Shown here piece by piece: positions 31,190-41,555 of a stretch of 60,641 nucleotides of DNA; positions within the stretch are counted from its first letter, which is position 1, and each line of letters starts with the position of its first letter. The DNA is from Trichomonas tenax (taxonomy: Eukaryota; Parabasalia; Trichomonadida; Trichomonadidae). The stretch covers positions 1 through 60,641 of the forward strand of contig JALKBU010000210.1 in the NCBI GenBank assembly GCA_023091735.1, written 5' to 3'. Both the position numbers and the translations under genes were made by a program. The notes beneath the pieces are model-generated. The model was not told the DNA's origin. It did not search any database and saw only the letters and a list, made by a program, of their open reading frames with translations.

Positions 31190-32224
31190 ATGTCGCGAGG
31201 AAGAGCTGTGCAGAGAGACAACCCTTCTTACAACGTCGTCACGACCGCGAAAGTCTACACCGACGCATGCGAGAAGAGAGGTGAGGACTGGTCCGAAATC
31301 GACAACTGGACACTCCCCGCCGCTTCACCAGAGCCGTACGAAATTGCGGACTGGGTAGGGACGGGCAAATACAGTGACGTTTTCACGGCCTATAAAGGCG
31401 ATGAAAAGGTTGCCATCAAAATTTTGAAGCCAGTCCGTCCACAAAAGTATAATCGCGAAGCGAAGATCTTATTAAACTTAAGAGACGGTCCGAATATTGT
31501 CAAGCTCTACGATATAGTTCAGAATCCGAAGACATTGCAGTACAGCATGGTTTTTGAATACGTTAAGGAGTCAGATTACACAGATTTGTTCCCGAACATC
31601 ACAGATATAGAAGCGAGACTTTATCTTTTCCAGTTGCTTCAGGCGCTCGATTACTGTCATTCATGCGGAATTATGCACAGAGACGTTAAACCATTAAATA
31701 TTCTTTTCGACCGCACAACACGCAAACTTCGTCTTATCGACTGGGGCCTTGCTGAGTTTTATCATCCAGAGCAGCGATATAATATACACGTTGCTTCTCG
31801 TCACTTCAAACCACCAGAATTGTTGCTCGACTATCAATTCTACGACTATTCGATAGACATGTGGAGCTTCGGAGTTACTATGGCAGGAATGATTTTCAAA
31901 AAGACTCCTTTCTTCCGTGGTAACGATGATCTTGATATGGTCAACAAGATCTGCTCAGTTTTGGGTGGAAAAGTTCTCAAAGACTATTTAGAAAAGTACG
32001 GAATTCCTCTCACAGAATACCTCAATGCTTCAATATATAGAGTTAAGCCAAGGAAATGGCAATCTTTCATTAACTATGATAATCAATACTTAGCATGCCC
32101 AGAAGCTATTGATTTGATTGACAAGTGTGTCCAATTTGATCATGTTAATAGAATTACTGCTGCCGAAGCTTTAGCTCATCCATACTTTGATCCAGTTAGA
32201 GATATGAAGATCGATTCTAAATAA
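31190..32224 (+). CDS. CK2A: casein kinase 2 catalytic (alpha) subunit
   Basis: Ser/Thr kinase CK2 alpha, 344 residues, close to the usual 330-390. Domain order: glycine loop GTGKYSDVF at 57-65, VAIK with lysine 77, HRDVKPLN at 163-170 with catalytic Asp165, DWG at 184-186 (tryptophan in place of the usual Phe of DFG is a CK2 hallmark), and RHFKPPELL at 204-212. The N-terminal segment that locks the activation loop in an active state is present (NPSYNVVTTAKVYTDACEKRG). CK2 is constitutively active and phosphorylates acidic sites. The basic cluster after the VAIK strand, KKKKIKRE in most CK2s, is reduced here to RPQKYNRE, so substrate or heparin binding may differ. An initiator lies 13 bases upstream. 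The gene converges on an ankyrin pseudogene 51 bp away. Confidence 0.95.
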   Translation: MSRGRAVQRDNPSYNVVTTAKVYTDACEKRGEDWSEIDNWTLPAASPEPYEIADWVGTGKYSDVFTAYKGDEKVAIKILKPVRPQKYNREAKILLNLRDGPNIVKLYDIVQNPKTLQYSMVFEYVKESDYTDLFPNITDIEARLYLFQLLQALDYCHSCGIMHRDVKPLNILFDRTTRKLRLIDWGLAEFYHPEQRYNIHVASRHFKPPELLLDYQFYDYSIDMWSFGVTMAGMIFKKTPFFRGNDDLDMVNKICSVLGGKVLKDYLEKYGIPLTEYLNASIYRVKPRKWQSFINYDNQYLACPEAIDLIDKCVQFDHVNRITAAEALAHPYFDPVRDMKIDSK

Positions 32225-32275
32225 ATATTGTTTTCAATCCTTCTGTAATAAGTTACTTTTTCTTTATAACCTAAT

Positions 32276-33049
32276 TCATAGAATCTGCCGAATGGAGAAC
32301 AAGAAAATTCGTTTTTTTTTTGTGACGGCAAATCCATCCATGTTCGTGATATTGGGATCTACTCCAAAAGCCGTGAAAATAGGAATCAAAAAGTCTGCAT
32401 CATTGAGTTTAGCCAAATGCAATGCTGTATTTCCATGCTTATCAGTAATATTTGGATCAACCTTTTTTCAACTGAAATCTTAAGCATTATGTCTATGAAG
32501 GAAGCTTTATCTTTGTCTACTGTAGATTTGATTGCTGCAAATAATGGGATATCGGAATTATTATCTTTCTGGTCAAAACGAATTTCGAAATTTGAATTTT
32601 TGATTTTTTCAAGCAGACTTCGATCCAATGTTTTAGCAGCAATATGATAAAAGTTTTCGCCATTACTATTAATGAAATGAGGAGTTTTTTCTGTAAGTTT
32701 TGATTCATCTTGGAAAAAACGAGTTAATTCCATATATTTCTTGTCCTTGAGAAGGTCGAGACCATCGCCGAACTTGCTTATTCCAATATTTCCATTGAAA
32801 TATTTGAATGGAATAATTGTTGATGCAACTTTTGAGAAAAATGGGAGCATGCAAAGAATAAGACATGATACCAAAAAGGAATTTAACGTCATCCATGGTT
32901 ACATCGCCCTTAACTTGAATTTTTGGAAATACTTCATTCAAGAATTCGCGAGGAAATTGCTGTTTAGTATCCTCCAGTAACTCCTTGATGTGCTTCATGT
33001 CGAATGATTTGAATTCGAAAACATCTTCTTTCGTGATTTCGTTTGTCAT
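32276..33049 (-). pseudogene. ankyrin-type protein with two frameshifts
   Basis: It starts at ATG 33049 with MTNEITKEDVFEFKSFDMKH. The first frame is lost around 32865-32890, where a second frame continues with ASTIIPFKYFNG and reads to about 32470. A third frame, after an A-run, gives two ankyrin units: VDPNITDKHGNTALHLAKLN and AFGVDPNITNMDGFA. The natural end is TGA at 32276-32278. The N-terminal helical region is that of a trichomonad ankyrin protein. Joined length would be near 250 residues. The two shifts disrupt it. ACATGT-type promoter words lie 57-104 bases upstream of the start. Confidence 0.8.
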
Positions 33050-33786
33050 TTTGTAAAAAAAAAATAGTCAAAAAATTGTAAATCTAGTCAAAATTGATGA
33101 AATTTCGACATGTAAAGTTTATTATTGAATGAAAAAATGAATTTGACATGTAATGTTAAAATTTTTCGATTTTTGGGGAATGGGACATAGGGCATTGCTA
33201 TCTATATTGGTTCTTTTTAATCATTTTATATTGATATCTAACTTATTGTTGGAAATTTGATATATTGAAAACTTTCAATTTCGGTTTTTGAGATTTGTCA
33301 ATGGCATAAATTCATTATGTTTCTAAAAATAAATTAGGTGTGTTAGTTAAAATTTCCAAAGATCGATATATTTTGATTTTACATCATTTTTCTAAAAAAA
33401 ATCTCTTCTCTTGATTAAATTTTATGAGGAATCGATTTTAAGCGAAAGGCATTTAAAATAAATAAGAAACCACAAAATGATCTAAGAGAATTACATGTGC
33501 TCAAATATGGGAAAATCTTCAAATATGTTTAATTAAGCATTCAATTTTATTATTTTGTCTTATCATCTCTCATGCAATATCAATAAATACCATAGGGGTA
33601 ATATATTCATCAGTTTATTGGGCTATATTAAGATATATTATTCTCAATTTGAAAAAACAAATTTCTTCTACTATTTTCTCCTCTGTATAGTTTGAGAAAT
33701 GTATAGAAAAAACATTTGAAAGTTGATAAACCCTAATTTCAACTTCCATAAAATGATAAAAATTTATTTTTATACAAACATAATTT
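33050..33786. other. intergenic DNA with promoter words
   Basis: It contains CGACATGTAAA at 33106-33116 and TTGACATGTAA at 33143-33153, upstream of the minus-strand ankyrin pseudogene. The remainder, including a frame at 33615-33824, is AT-rich with no gene supported. Confidence 0.5.
33106..33153 (-). promoter_or_regulatory. paired ACATGT promoter words
   Basis: Two copies of GACATGTAA (33107-33115 and 33145-33153) are spaced 38 bases apart and begin 57 bases upstream of the ankyrin pseudogene start at 33049. The same word, in either orientation, precedes the TBC-like gene, the GH25 gene and others. A regulatory role is inferred from recurrence only. Confidence 0.45.
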
Positions 33787-34449
33787 TCATGTGTAGATGG
33801 GAGGAGGGGCCTTGCTGACACCATTCATTTGTGCTTTAATGTATTTTATCTTTGATGACATATTTGGTTTTATGATTTCGGCCATTTGCATCTTTCGTCT
33901 TTTCTGCATAAATTTTGACCTAATGTTAGATACTCTGCGGGACTGCTCTGGTGGTCTCACGCGAAAAACATTTTCATCTTTCTTCGGTGGAGGAGGAGCA
34001 ACAGGAAATACTTCTTCTTGGCGTTCCGATCCAAGGATAAAAGCAGCTTGTGTCTCGTAATCAAAATTAGGTTCACTTTCGAAAATTTCTTCCTCTTCTT
34101 CTAAATCTTCTTTGTAACGTAGCATGTCTTCTTTAAATTTTACAAAATCCAGCAGTTTTGATATATTTTGGACAACAGTTTTCGCTCTATAATTTTCACT
34201 ATCATATATTTTGATAATTCGTGATTCAAATTCTTGTAAAGTAACATATAATTGTGTACATAGGCTAGTTTCAATAACATTTTGCATGACGTGAATGAAT
34301 TAATTGAATATTTGAAACTCATCTATTGAAGACTCATCATTTGATGAGAATGAGTTGCAGTAATTTGTCTTAAACTTGATGCACGAATCAATCAAGTCAT
34401 CAGATGACATAAAATCTGCGACAAAATCAATAAATTCTTCATCATTCAT
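33787..34449 (-). pseudogene. hypothetical acidic/proline-containing protein split by an in-frame TAA
   Basis: From ATG 34449 the frame reads 49 acidic residues (MNDEEFIDFVADFMSSDD...) to TAA at 34300-34302. After four more codons in the same frame comes ATG 34287 and a 166-residue frame. That second part has a helical segment, a poly-Glu run (residues about 63-68), PPPP near 98, a basic RSKFMQKRRKMQM segment and an APPPIYT end. The shared frame, matching acidic character and single stop suggest one roughly 220-residue gene hit by a nonsense change. Alternatively the 166-residue protein is translated alone from 34287. No domain is recognised. The proline tracts could bind SH3 or profilin-like partners, but this is a guess. 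Confidence 0.5.
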
Positions 34450-34723
34450 TATAAAATTTCCGTTATCAAATTATTTATGCTAACCAAAGTATGTGGAGCT
34501 TAAATTAGCAATTTTTAACAGTTTTCATATATTTCATTCTGACAAATGCCGCTTTACATCTGACAATGTCAAAATGATTTTATCAATTCATTCCTTGATT
34601 TTGTTTTTCTAAAATAGAAATAATAGCTGCCTTTTATTCACAAATACATCCATTTCAAGCATGTAAGCTTCAGGATACATACACTAGAAGAATAACTGAA
34701 TTGATAATCGATAGCATTATCAA

Positions 34724-35628
34724 TTATTTATCCATATCAATCAAAACTTCAAGAACAAAAAGCGTTATTTTAAACCGCGTAACACAAAAACAAGTAACAA
34801 GATCATTATCAACAATGATTGTTATTGTGGCATTTCCCGTACCTATATGAGTCGAAAAACTAGACACTGCATTCCATTTTCCATACAATACGACACCATC
34901 AATACTTCCTGAACCACCTCCACCCCCATTTGCGTGGAACACTGGATCATTTGGGTTATTGTAGTTTCATCCTCCATATTTACCACCTCCTCCAGATCCA
35001 TGCCACCCTGATGAGCCCTTTCCTAGTGTTCCACAGATCGCATAAGGTGAATCGTCACAACCGGTTTGCGTTCCAACTGCCGTTAAATCTCTTGGATCTT
35101 TTCCACCAATTAGCCCACTTCCATTGCCACCAGGAAGATGATGAGTGGCATCATTATATGACCCACCACCACCTCCTGCAATGATAATTCTTGTTGTTAA
35201 TCCTTCATTCCAATTTGCAGAATTAGTTCTAAAATCACTTGGCCACCTTCACAACTATCTCCAATACTTCCCGCACCACCTCCTCCATTATAAGAGGGTC
35301 CATTATATATGGTAGAATTGGCTGTTCCTCCTAAGTGCAAGGATAATATTTTGGGAATATTTGTTATGAAGACGCCAGCAGAATAACCTCCAAAACCACC
35401 TGGGACATTCAAAACACCATCTTTTTCATTAGTGACATTTCCTCCAGATGCACCCAATACTTCAAGGTAATATTTGCCAGGATAAAATTTTATCTCATAT
35501 GGATAACATATTGAAGCAGATGTGCATGGATATAGAAATTTAATTTGATGTTGCTTTCGGGCATAATAAACACTTGCGTTTGATTGTAAGTTTAGTAATT
35601 CATCTCTATCATCAAATATTAGTGGCAT
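34724..35628 (-). pseudogene. glycine-rich (ALK/LTK-type) protein, copy 1, broken
   Basis: It starts at ATG 35626-35628 with a beta-strand N-terminal region, then GKYYLEVLGASGGN, GGFGGYSAGVF and GGGGAGSIG, the hallmarks of the glycine-rich domain found in receptor kinases and in many trichomonad proteins. The frame shifts near 35235. Reading on gives IIIAGGGGGSYND, GKGSSGWHGSGGGGKYGG, an in-frame TGA near 34965, GGGGGSGSIDGV and the terminal strand GNATITIIV. Expected length is about 300 residues. Comparison with copy 2 (35905-36513) shows the reading each lesion interrupts. No signal peptide is visible and no membrane helix follows, so the original was probably a free or secreted glycine-rich protein. 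Confidence 0.85.
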
Positions 35629-35904
35629 TTGTTAATTGCATATTCGCAAGGTGGACGTAAGGAAATAAATATTAAGGTTATATTAAGGTTATTTTTATAT
35701 ATAGTCACGTTTATAAGGTTATACAAGATATCTATTTTATTGATTTTTGAAATAGCATACAGGTAGCTTCGTTATATGAACAATTTAATGTAGTTCAAAC
35801 ACACAGATTAATTGGGATTTTAGCATAATGATATCATGATATTAATTAAAATACAAGAGAATTTAAATTTTTTAATATATCTACAAGTTACAACATAACA
35901 ATCA

Positions 35905-36513
35905 TTAATGATAATGATCGAAGCCTTCCCCAATCCAAAATAATTCGAAAAAATCAGTTGTAGCTTTCCAATTACTGAATGATGTTACTCCATCAATGCT
36001 ACCCGAACCACCTCCACCTCCACTTCCACTCATTATCCTATCATTCGAGTTCTTATAGTTCCCTCCACCATACTTACCACCTCCACCTGATCCAAACCAT
36101 CTAGAAGAACCAATTCCAAGATTTCCACAATATGCAAATGCAGAATTATCACATCCATTTTGGGTCCCACTTGCCTATAAACGCCTAGAGTCTTTGTCGT
36201 CATTCAGACCACATCCTTTCCCTCCTGAAAAGCTGTAACTTAAATTTGCATAAGCACCACCTCCACCTCCTGCGATTAGAATTCTAGACTCAAAATTTTG
36301 ATTCCAATCTCCAGAAGAAGTTCTAAAATCAGACGCACCTCCACATCCATTTCTGACAGAAAAATCAACTCCACCCCCATTATATGTTGGACTATCGTAT
36401 ATGGTAGAATTTGTTGTTCCTCCTAAATACAGATATAATTTAGTAACATCATTTATTAAAAAAACTCCCGAAGAATATCCACTTGGTCCACCTGGAACAT
36501 TATAATATTGCAG
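35905..36513 (-). pseudogene. glycine-rich (ALK/LTK-type) protein, copy 2, 5'-truncated
   Basis: A tandem relative of copy 1 in the same orientation. The frame is open from 36513 and reads VPGGPSGYSSGVF, LGGTTNSTIYDSPTYNGGG, ASDFRTSSGDWNQNFESRIL, IAGGGGGAY, then an in-frame TAG near 36175, GIGSSRWFGSGGGGKYGGGN and GGGGGSGSIDGV, ending at TAA 35905-35907. The first roughly 85 residues present in copy 1 are missing. Sequence identity between the copies is clear but far from complete, so the duplication is not recent. The two sit 276 bases apart. Confidence 0.82.
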
Positions 36514-36974
36514 TTATCTAATGATTTTAATTTATACATAAAATATGAACGCGTTCATATTAAATTGGTTAATATGATATTGAAAGTCTAAATAATTCAT
36601 AAAAATCTTGGCCTAAAATCTTTCTAACAGACAAATTGCTAAATAATTAGGTTTTTAAAATCGACTTTAAGGGTCGGCTCCGGCCAAATAAGGATCTATC
36701 GTCACAATATATAAATTTTATTTTTGTTTTAGATGCAAGCTCCGGTTTAATACGCAAATATTAATCATAATCTCAAAATTTTTGTAGTATTCCGGAAATC
36801 ATCTTGAAATGTGGTAAGCTAATGAACATGAAGAAAAACATAAACGAAGGAAAGATTAGAATGCGTAGGGAGATATCATATACATACTTACACATGTGCT
36901 TATCGATTTAGATATTGCACAAAAAATTCTATATATATTCTGGGAAAAACAATGCCTAAACATCAGCCGAAAAA
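36514..36974. other. intergenic DNA
   Basis: About 460 bp of AT-rich sequence between two diverging pseudogenes. A GC-rich word GGGTCGGCTCCGGCC occurs at about 36670-36684, and nothing else can be supported. Confidence 0.4.
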
Positions 36975-39712
36975 ATGTCTACCAAGGTTGCAGAGCAGTA
37001 TTACATAATGAATAATTCTAATGTAGATTTGTTACATATTACACGACCTGAGGAAATGCAATCTTTCGAAATGCCACATATTGATTGGATATTCATAATT
37101 TTTTATGATTTAGAACGATAAGTTTTGAAAAAAAAATTGACAGAATATGTGAATTTTTCAAACTGGAAGTCACCACATCTGGTGATGGAAAGTTAACAAT
37201 TGGAAGCTCACACTTATATTCTATTTTTTCCGGTAATGATAGTTTTATTGATGTCGTTATTGAGGGAAATTTCGAATTCCTTCCATCAATTTTTTTGAAC
37301 AATGTCAGTCTCTTAGGAAAGTAACATTATGTGATACAATTAAAATCATCGGAGATTATTATTTCTCAGGCTGTACAAGTTTATCCGACCTTCCACTTCC
37401 TTCTTCTGTTACAACAATTCGTACATGGGCTTTTAATAGCTGTACTGGTTTAATTAGTATAGATATTCCAGAGAATTTTATTGATATTGGAGCCTATTCT
37501 TTTTCAGAATGTTCTAACTTAATGAGAGTTTATTTCCATGGGAATATTGAGAAACTATCAAATAGCTCATTTTATAATTGCGAAAGCCTTATATCAATAA
37601 ACATCCCATCCTCATTAGCTTATCTTGAGGAACATGCATTTAATGGTTGTAAATACATTCAATCGTTTAATAATCTAGGAAAAATTTAAAGAATAAAGGA
37701 GTATACTTTTTCATATTGTAACAATCTGACACATGTAGTATTTCCTAATACAATTAAAATCATTGAAACATGCGCTTTTCATTCAAGTCAAAATCTCCAG
37801 GATATTCAATTAACTAAGGGTTTAGAATATATAGGTGAGGATGCTTTTTATAGGTGCTCAGCTTTGCAAACCATTTCTATTTCAGCATCAATTAAAGGGA
37901 TTGATAAAGGTGCGTTTGCTGCTTGCAAATGGTCTTATATTGTTATACCAAAAACCATCAAAACAATTTTTTCAGGACTATTTTATAGTATGGAAAAATG
38001 TTAAATGTTTATGTCGACAGAATTCATTTGCAAGGCCCTGATGATACTGATATATTTATTCAACTTCCTCCAAATATTTAAAAAAATAGAAGATTATGCG
38101 TTTGCCGAATGTGAAAATCTACAAACCGTTGAATTTTCACAATCACTAAAATATGTGGGTATTATAATATATTTTATTATCCATTATCTGATAATCCTCG
38201 GGATTTGAGGTCTGTCACATTCAATTCAATACCAATAGAGATGGTGTATCATCCCCAAGCACAGGTGTTATCCCTCCTTTTTATTATACAAATTCTGAAT
38301 TATCCGAGGTCGTTCTCCAAGATGACATCTTTAATTTATCTGGATGTAGTTTTGCATATACCAACATTAACAAAGTAAACATAAATACGAATATTAAATC
38401 ATTACCTCATTCATACTTTTATAAATGCAGTTTAACCAAAATTATTGCACCAAATGTCGAATATGTTGGACCGTTTGCATTCAACGAATGCAGAAATTTA
38501 ATTGATGTGAGATTATCATCTAATCTTAAGTCAATTGAAGCAAGTGGTTTTCAAGATTGCACAAATTTAGAAAATATTGAACTTCCAAACATATTAACAT
38601 AAATAAGTGATTCAACTTTTTCATCAACAAAATTGGGAAATGTTAATCTTCCTAAATCATTAACCAAAATAAGTGCTAATCTTTTTAGTTCTTGTAGTCA
38701 ACTTGAATCTATTTATATTCATGAAAGAATTACAGAAATAGGAGGCAACACTTTTCGTTCTTCTTCACTGACTTCTATTACTTTTGCTGATTCATCTAAT
38801 ATTTTGATATTACACAAATCAGCTTGTGGTGATTCACAAATAACATTTTTTTTGAATTTCCGAGAAGAGTTATTTCTATTCCAGAATCAATTTTGGAACT
38901 ATGCATGAATCTAGAAAAAGTTGTTTTACATGATAAAATATCCTACATAGGTAATAGTGCTTTTGTTGGATGTATGGCATTAACATAGATTGATTTGTCT
39001 AATGTTAAATATATTGATTTTAATGCTTTTGGCGTTTGTAATTTAAGTTCGATTACACTTCCAGATAATTGTTTTGTTGATAAGCATGCATTTTCAAATT
39101 GCAATTTGAAATCTATAACTTTTGGGGATAATGTGACATTATTAAGGCAGCATTATTTTTTTACCGATGATAAAATTATTTATTATTATACAGGAACCAA
39201 AATAAACGACTATTCATGCGACAGCAGCCTCGGGTACGATATATCAGCATAGATCAGTAGTTCATGTTCATGATAAATATAAGAGTGATACATTTTACTA
39301 TATTCCCGTCAACAAAAGTCTTAAATACAAAGGTCAGATGTACACTTTATTAAATGGTTATGATAGTATCAAAATTATCTCCCAATTACTTCAATCATTT
39401 CTCCACCCAAAACAAAATTAGCATAAATGCAATAAATTATACCTTATTAGTAAACAAAATAACTTTCCTGATTCCCAATCAGTTAAATGATTATTATCCA
39501 ATTAAAAATATGATATATGCTTAATGTTCAATTCATCTCCAACAGCCTGCCAAAATTTTAATTCAATGATTTCGAAACCTAGTAGTTGTATTCCAATTGC
39601 ATCAGAAAATGTTTTGCTGAATTTTATAATTCTGATAATTTGTTTCATAACTTTGCTCAATCGTTATTTTAGATATCATATCATGAATAATCAATTTTCA
39701 CGCCAAATTTAG
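36975..39712 (+). pseudogene. BspA-like leucine-rich repeat surface protein, multiply stopped
   Basis: Long remnant of a BspA-type (LRR_5) protein. Repeats of about 23 residues with the pattern I..YxFSxCxxLxxIxIPxSVxxI are readable from about 37320 to 39120, for example KIIGDYYFSGCTSLSDLPLP and IGEDAFYRCSALQTISIS. A single C-terminal transmembrane helix (LLNFIILIICFITLL) with a short basic tail ends at TAG 39710-39712, so the protein was a surface receptor or adhesin anchored in the membrane. An ATG at 36975 opens a 48-codon frame that may be its start. I count at least six frame losses or stops, including those at about 37690, 38003 and 38600. Intact relatives are around 800-1000 residues. 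Confidence 0.85.
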
Positions 39713-39806
39713 AGATTAAGCTGTTTCTATATATTAATCTATATATAGCTGAATAAACTATGTATATATATGAATGTGGATTCATTGCAACTTCTTCTCC
39801 GGTCAT

Positions 39807-39887
39807 TTTGACATGTAAACTAAGGGTCAAATTGCCAATTGTAAAGTGGCATTTTTAATATAACTTGCCATGTAAACAAAAGTGACA
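39807..39887 (+). promoter_or_regulatory. promoter words upstream of the TBC-like gene
   Basis: TTTGACATGTAAA at 39807-39819 and CCATGTAAACAAAAGTGACA at 39868-39887 end 12 bases before the ATG at 39899. This is the best-placed example of the two words that recur in the window. No TCA-type initiator is present, so the AAAAGTGACA word may mark the start region in this gene class. That role is inferred. Confidence 0.5.
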
Positions 39888-39898
39888 AAAGATTTTGG

Positions 39899-41506
39899 AT
39901 GAGTTCAGTAATTCCTTACAATGAACTTGTCAATGAAAATAAATTTGGGTTTATTCACATGCTCGATGTCGTGGGAATTGGGAAGCTCCAGTTTATTCCA
40001 AAAGAAATCATTCCTGAAAATAAGCATGTTATTTTTTCGGAGTTTCTTTTCACACACAAAATACCGTCGACTTTATTCGATCTAATTACAGACAAATCTA
40101 AGATAATAACAATCGACTTTAAAGATTATTATATTCTAGAACCAAAAATTGAAAATTACGAGTTTTATTTCATCAACGATAAAAGTTCGCAAATTGTACT
40201 GAGATTCAATAATTCATTTTACATGGAAACGTTTTTCACCGCAATTTCATTTTATCATTGTGTTGAACTCCGAAATGAAACACAATACGAAATCACCCCT
40301 CTTCAAAAACCTTACAGAATCACTTCGCGTTCATCTTTGCGTAATTCTTTAACAAATTGCGTTCACGATTTGTATGCTCATCAATCTCTGCTTGAATTTC
40401 TCAAATTCCCGATGGATCCTTCAAACAAGCAGGCCACACTCGATACGTTTCAAGAACAATGGATCTTAAAACTCTTAGAAGATCCAACACATCACGAAAC
40501 TCTCGATAAATTGCCACGATCATTGGTACCAATAGAGTACTGTCCTCTTTTGCTTCTAATTTTACTTCTTGACGGTCCATTATATGAAGGAGAGAAAAAT
40601 ACTTTGACAAGTCCAACGAGACCGAAGCGTTCGAATCGAATGTCGTTTTCGGGCTCTCCGACATCGAAACTGTTGGAAAGAATAGAATTCACAAATCCTA
40701 AAAAAGTTGAATCAACACATAAAAAGATTTACGCAATAGACCAGGTTTCTATTGGTGGATCAACAAAAATTGCGAATGATTATGCTTCGTTGAAGAAACA
40801 GTGGTCAACAATCACTGCTTCACAATTTATACACATGAATTCACTCAGAATTTCATTTAAGCTGCTCGAAAACGCGTTAACATCAACATATCAGAATGGA
40901 CACCCGCTTATTCAGTCAGTTTTTAATATTCTCGCTTCTTTATTTATAATGAAAGATGAATTCGAAACATATAACTCAGAATTATATTATACAGTTATTG
41001 CATGTGCTGAATTATTCCATGCTCCACAACAGACATTAGATTTGAAGTTTGAATCAAACGAACACATTATTTTCTGGATCTTTTTCGCTTTGATCACAAA
41101 AACAGGAATTGTTGATCTTTTGGAAGACAGATCCACAGAAGTAATACTTAAAACAGCCTTCCACATCATTATTACTTTCCATCCATTGCTTTATTCATTA
41201 GTTGAAAAAGCTGGAATCCAAAATTTCCGTTTCCTTGCATCTTTGATATTATCATTATACACAAAGGTATTACCGCCAAAGAAACTTTATCCAATATGGA
41301 TTGCTGCACTTGCTTGGGGAGATCCAATGGAATTCTTCCAGTATATGATGTCTGCGTCATTGATTTTGATCTATCCAAATATTGTTGATGCTCCAAATGT
41401 GATGGAGACTTCCGAGAAAGAATTGAAGAAGTTTTTCGATGAATCATCTCCAGAATATCTAATTTCCAACACATTAAAACTGTTGGAAGCTATGAGAAGA
41501 AATTGA
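39899..41506 (+). CDS. TBC-domain-like (Rab GTPase-activating) protein, 535 aa
   Basis: An intact 535-residue frame with promoter words directly upstream. The N-terminal 130 residues are beta-rich, as in PH/GRAM-type membrane-binding domains. The C-terminal part (about 280-530) looks like a divergent TBC domain: YASLKKQWSTITASQF before the core, TYQNGHPLIQSVFNILASLF where TBC proteins have the YxQGM motif, and FRFLASLILSLYTKVLPPKKLYPIWIAALAWGDPMEFFQ resembling the conserved FxxxFxxxLPxxxxxxIWDxxL end. The Arg and Gln fingers needed for standard GAP catalysis are not in canonical form (YQN instead of YCQ), so activity is doubtful. If correct, it would act on vesicle traffic through Rab proteins. 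The family call is moderate; the gene itself is solid. Confidence 0.7.
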   Translation: MSSVIPYNELVNENKFGFIHMLDVVGIGKLQFIPKEIIPENKHVIFSEFLFTHKIPSTLFDLITDKSKIITIDFKDYYILEPKIENYEFYFINDKSSQIVLRFNNSFYMETFFTAISFYHCVELRNETQYEITPLQKPYRITSRSSLRNSLTNCVHDLYAHQSLLEFLKFPMDPSNKQATLDTFQEQWILKLLEDPTHHETLDKLPRSLVPIEYCPLLLLILLLDGPLYEGEKNTLTSPTRPKRSNRMSFSGSPTSKLLERIEFTNPKKVESTHKKIYAIDQVSIGGSTKIANDYASLKKQWSTITASQFIHMNSLRISFKLLENALTSTYQNGHPLIQSVFNILASLFIMKDEFETYNSELYYTVIACAELFHAPQQTLDLKFESNEHIIFWIFFALITKTGIVDLLEDRSTEVILKTAFHIIITFHPLLYSLVEKAGIQNFRFLASLILSLYTKVLPPKKLYPIWIAALAWGDPMEFFQYMMSASLILIYPNIVDAPNVMETSEKELKKFFDESSPEYLISNTLKLLEAMRRN

Positions 41507-41555
41507 TCTTGTTTGTTTATCTTTTTTTTGTTATAAAAGCTTGTTATTAATAAAT

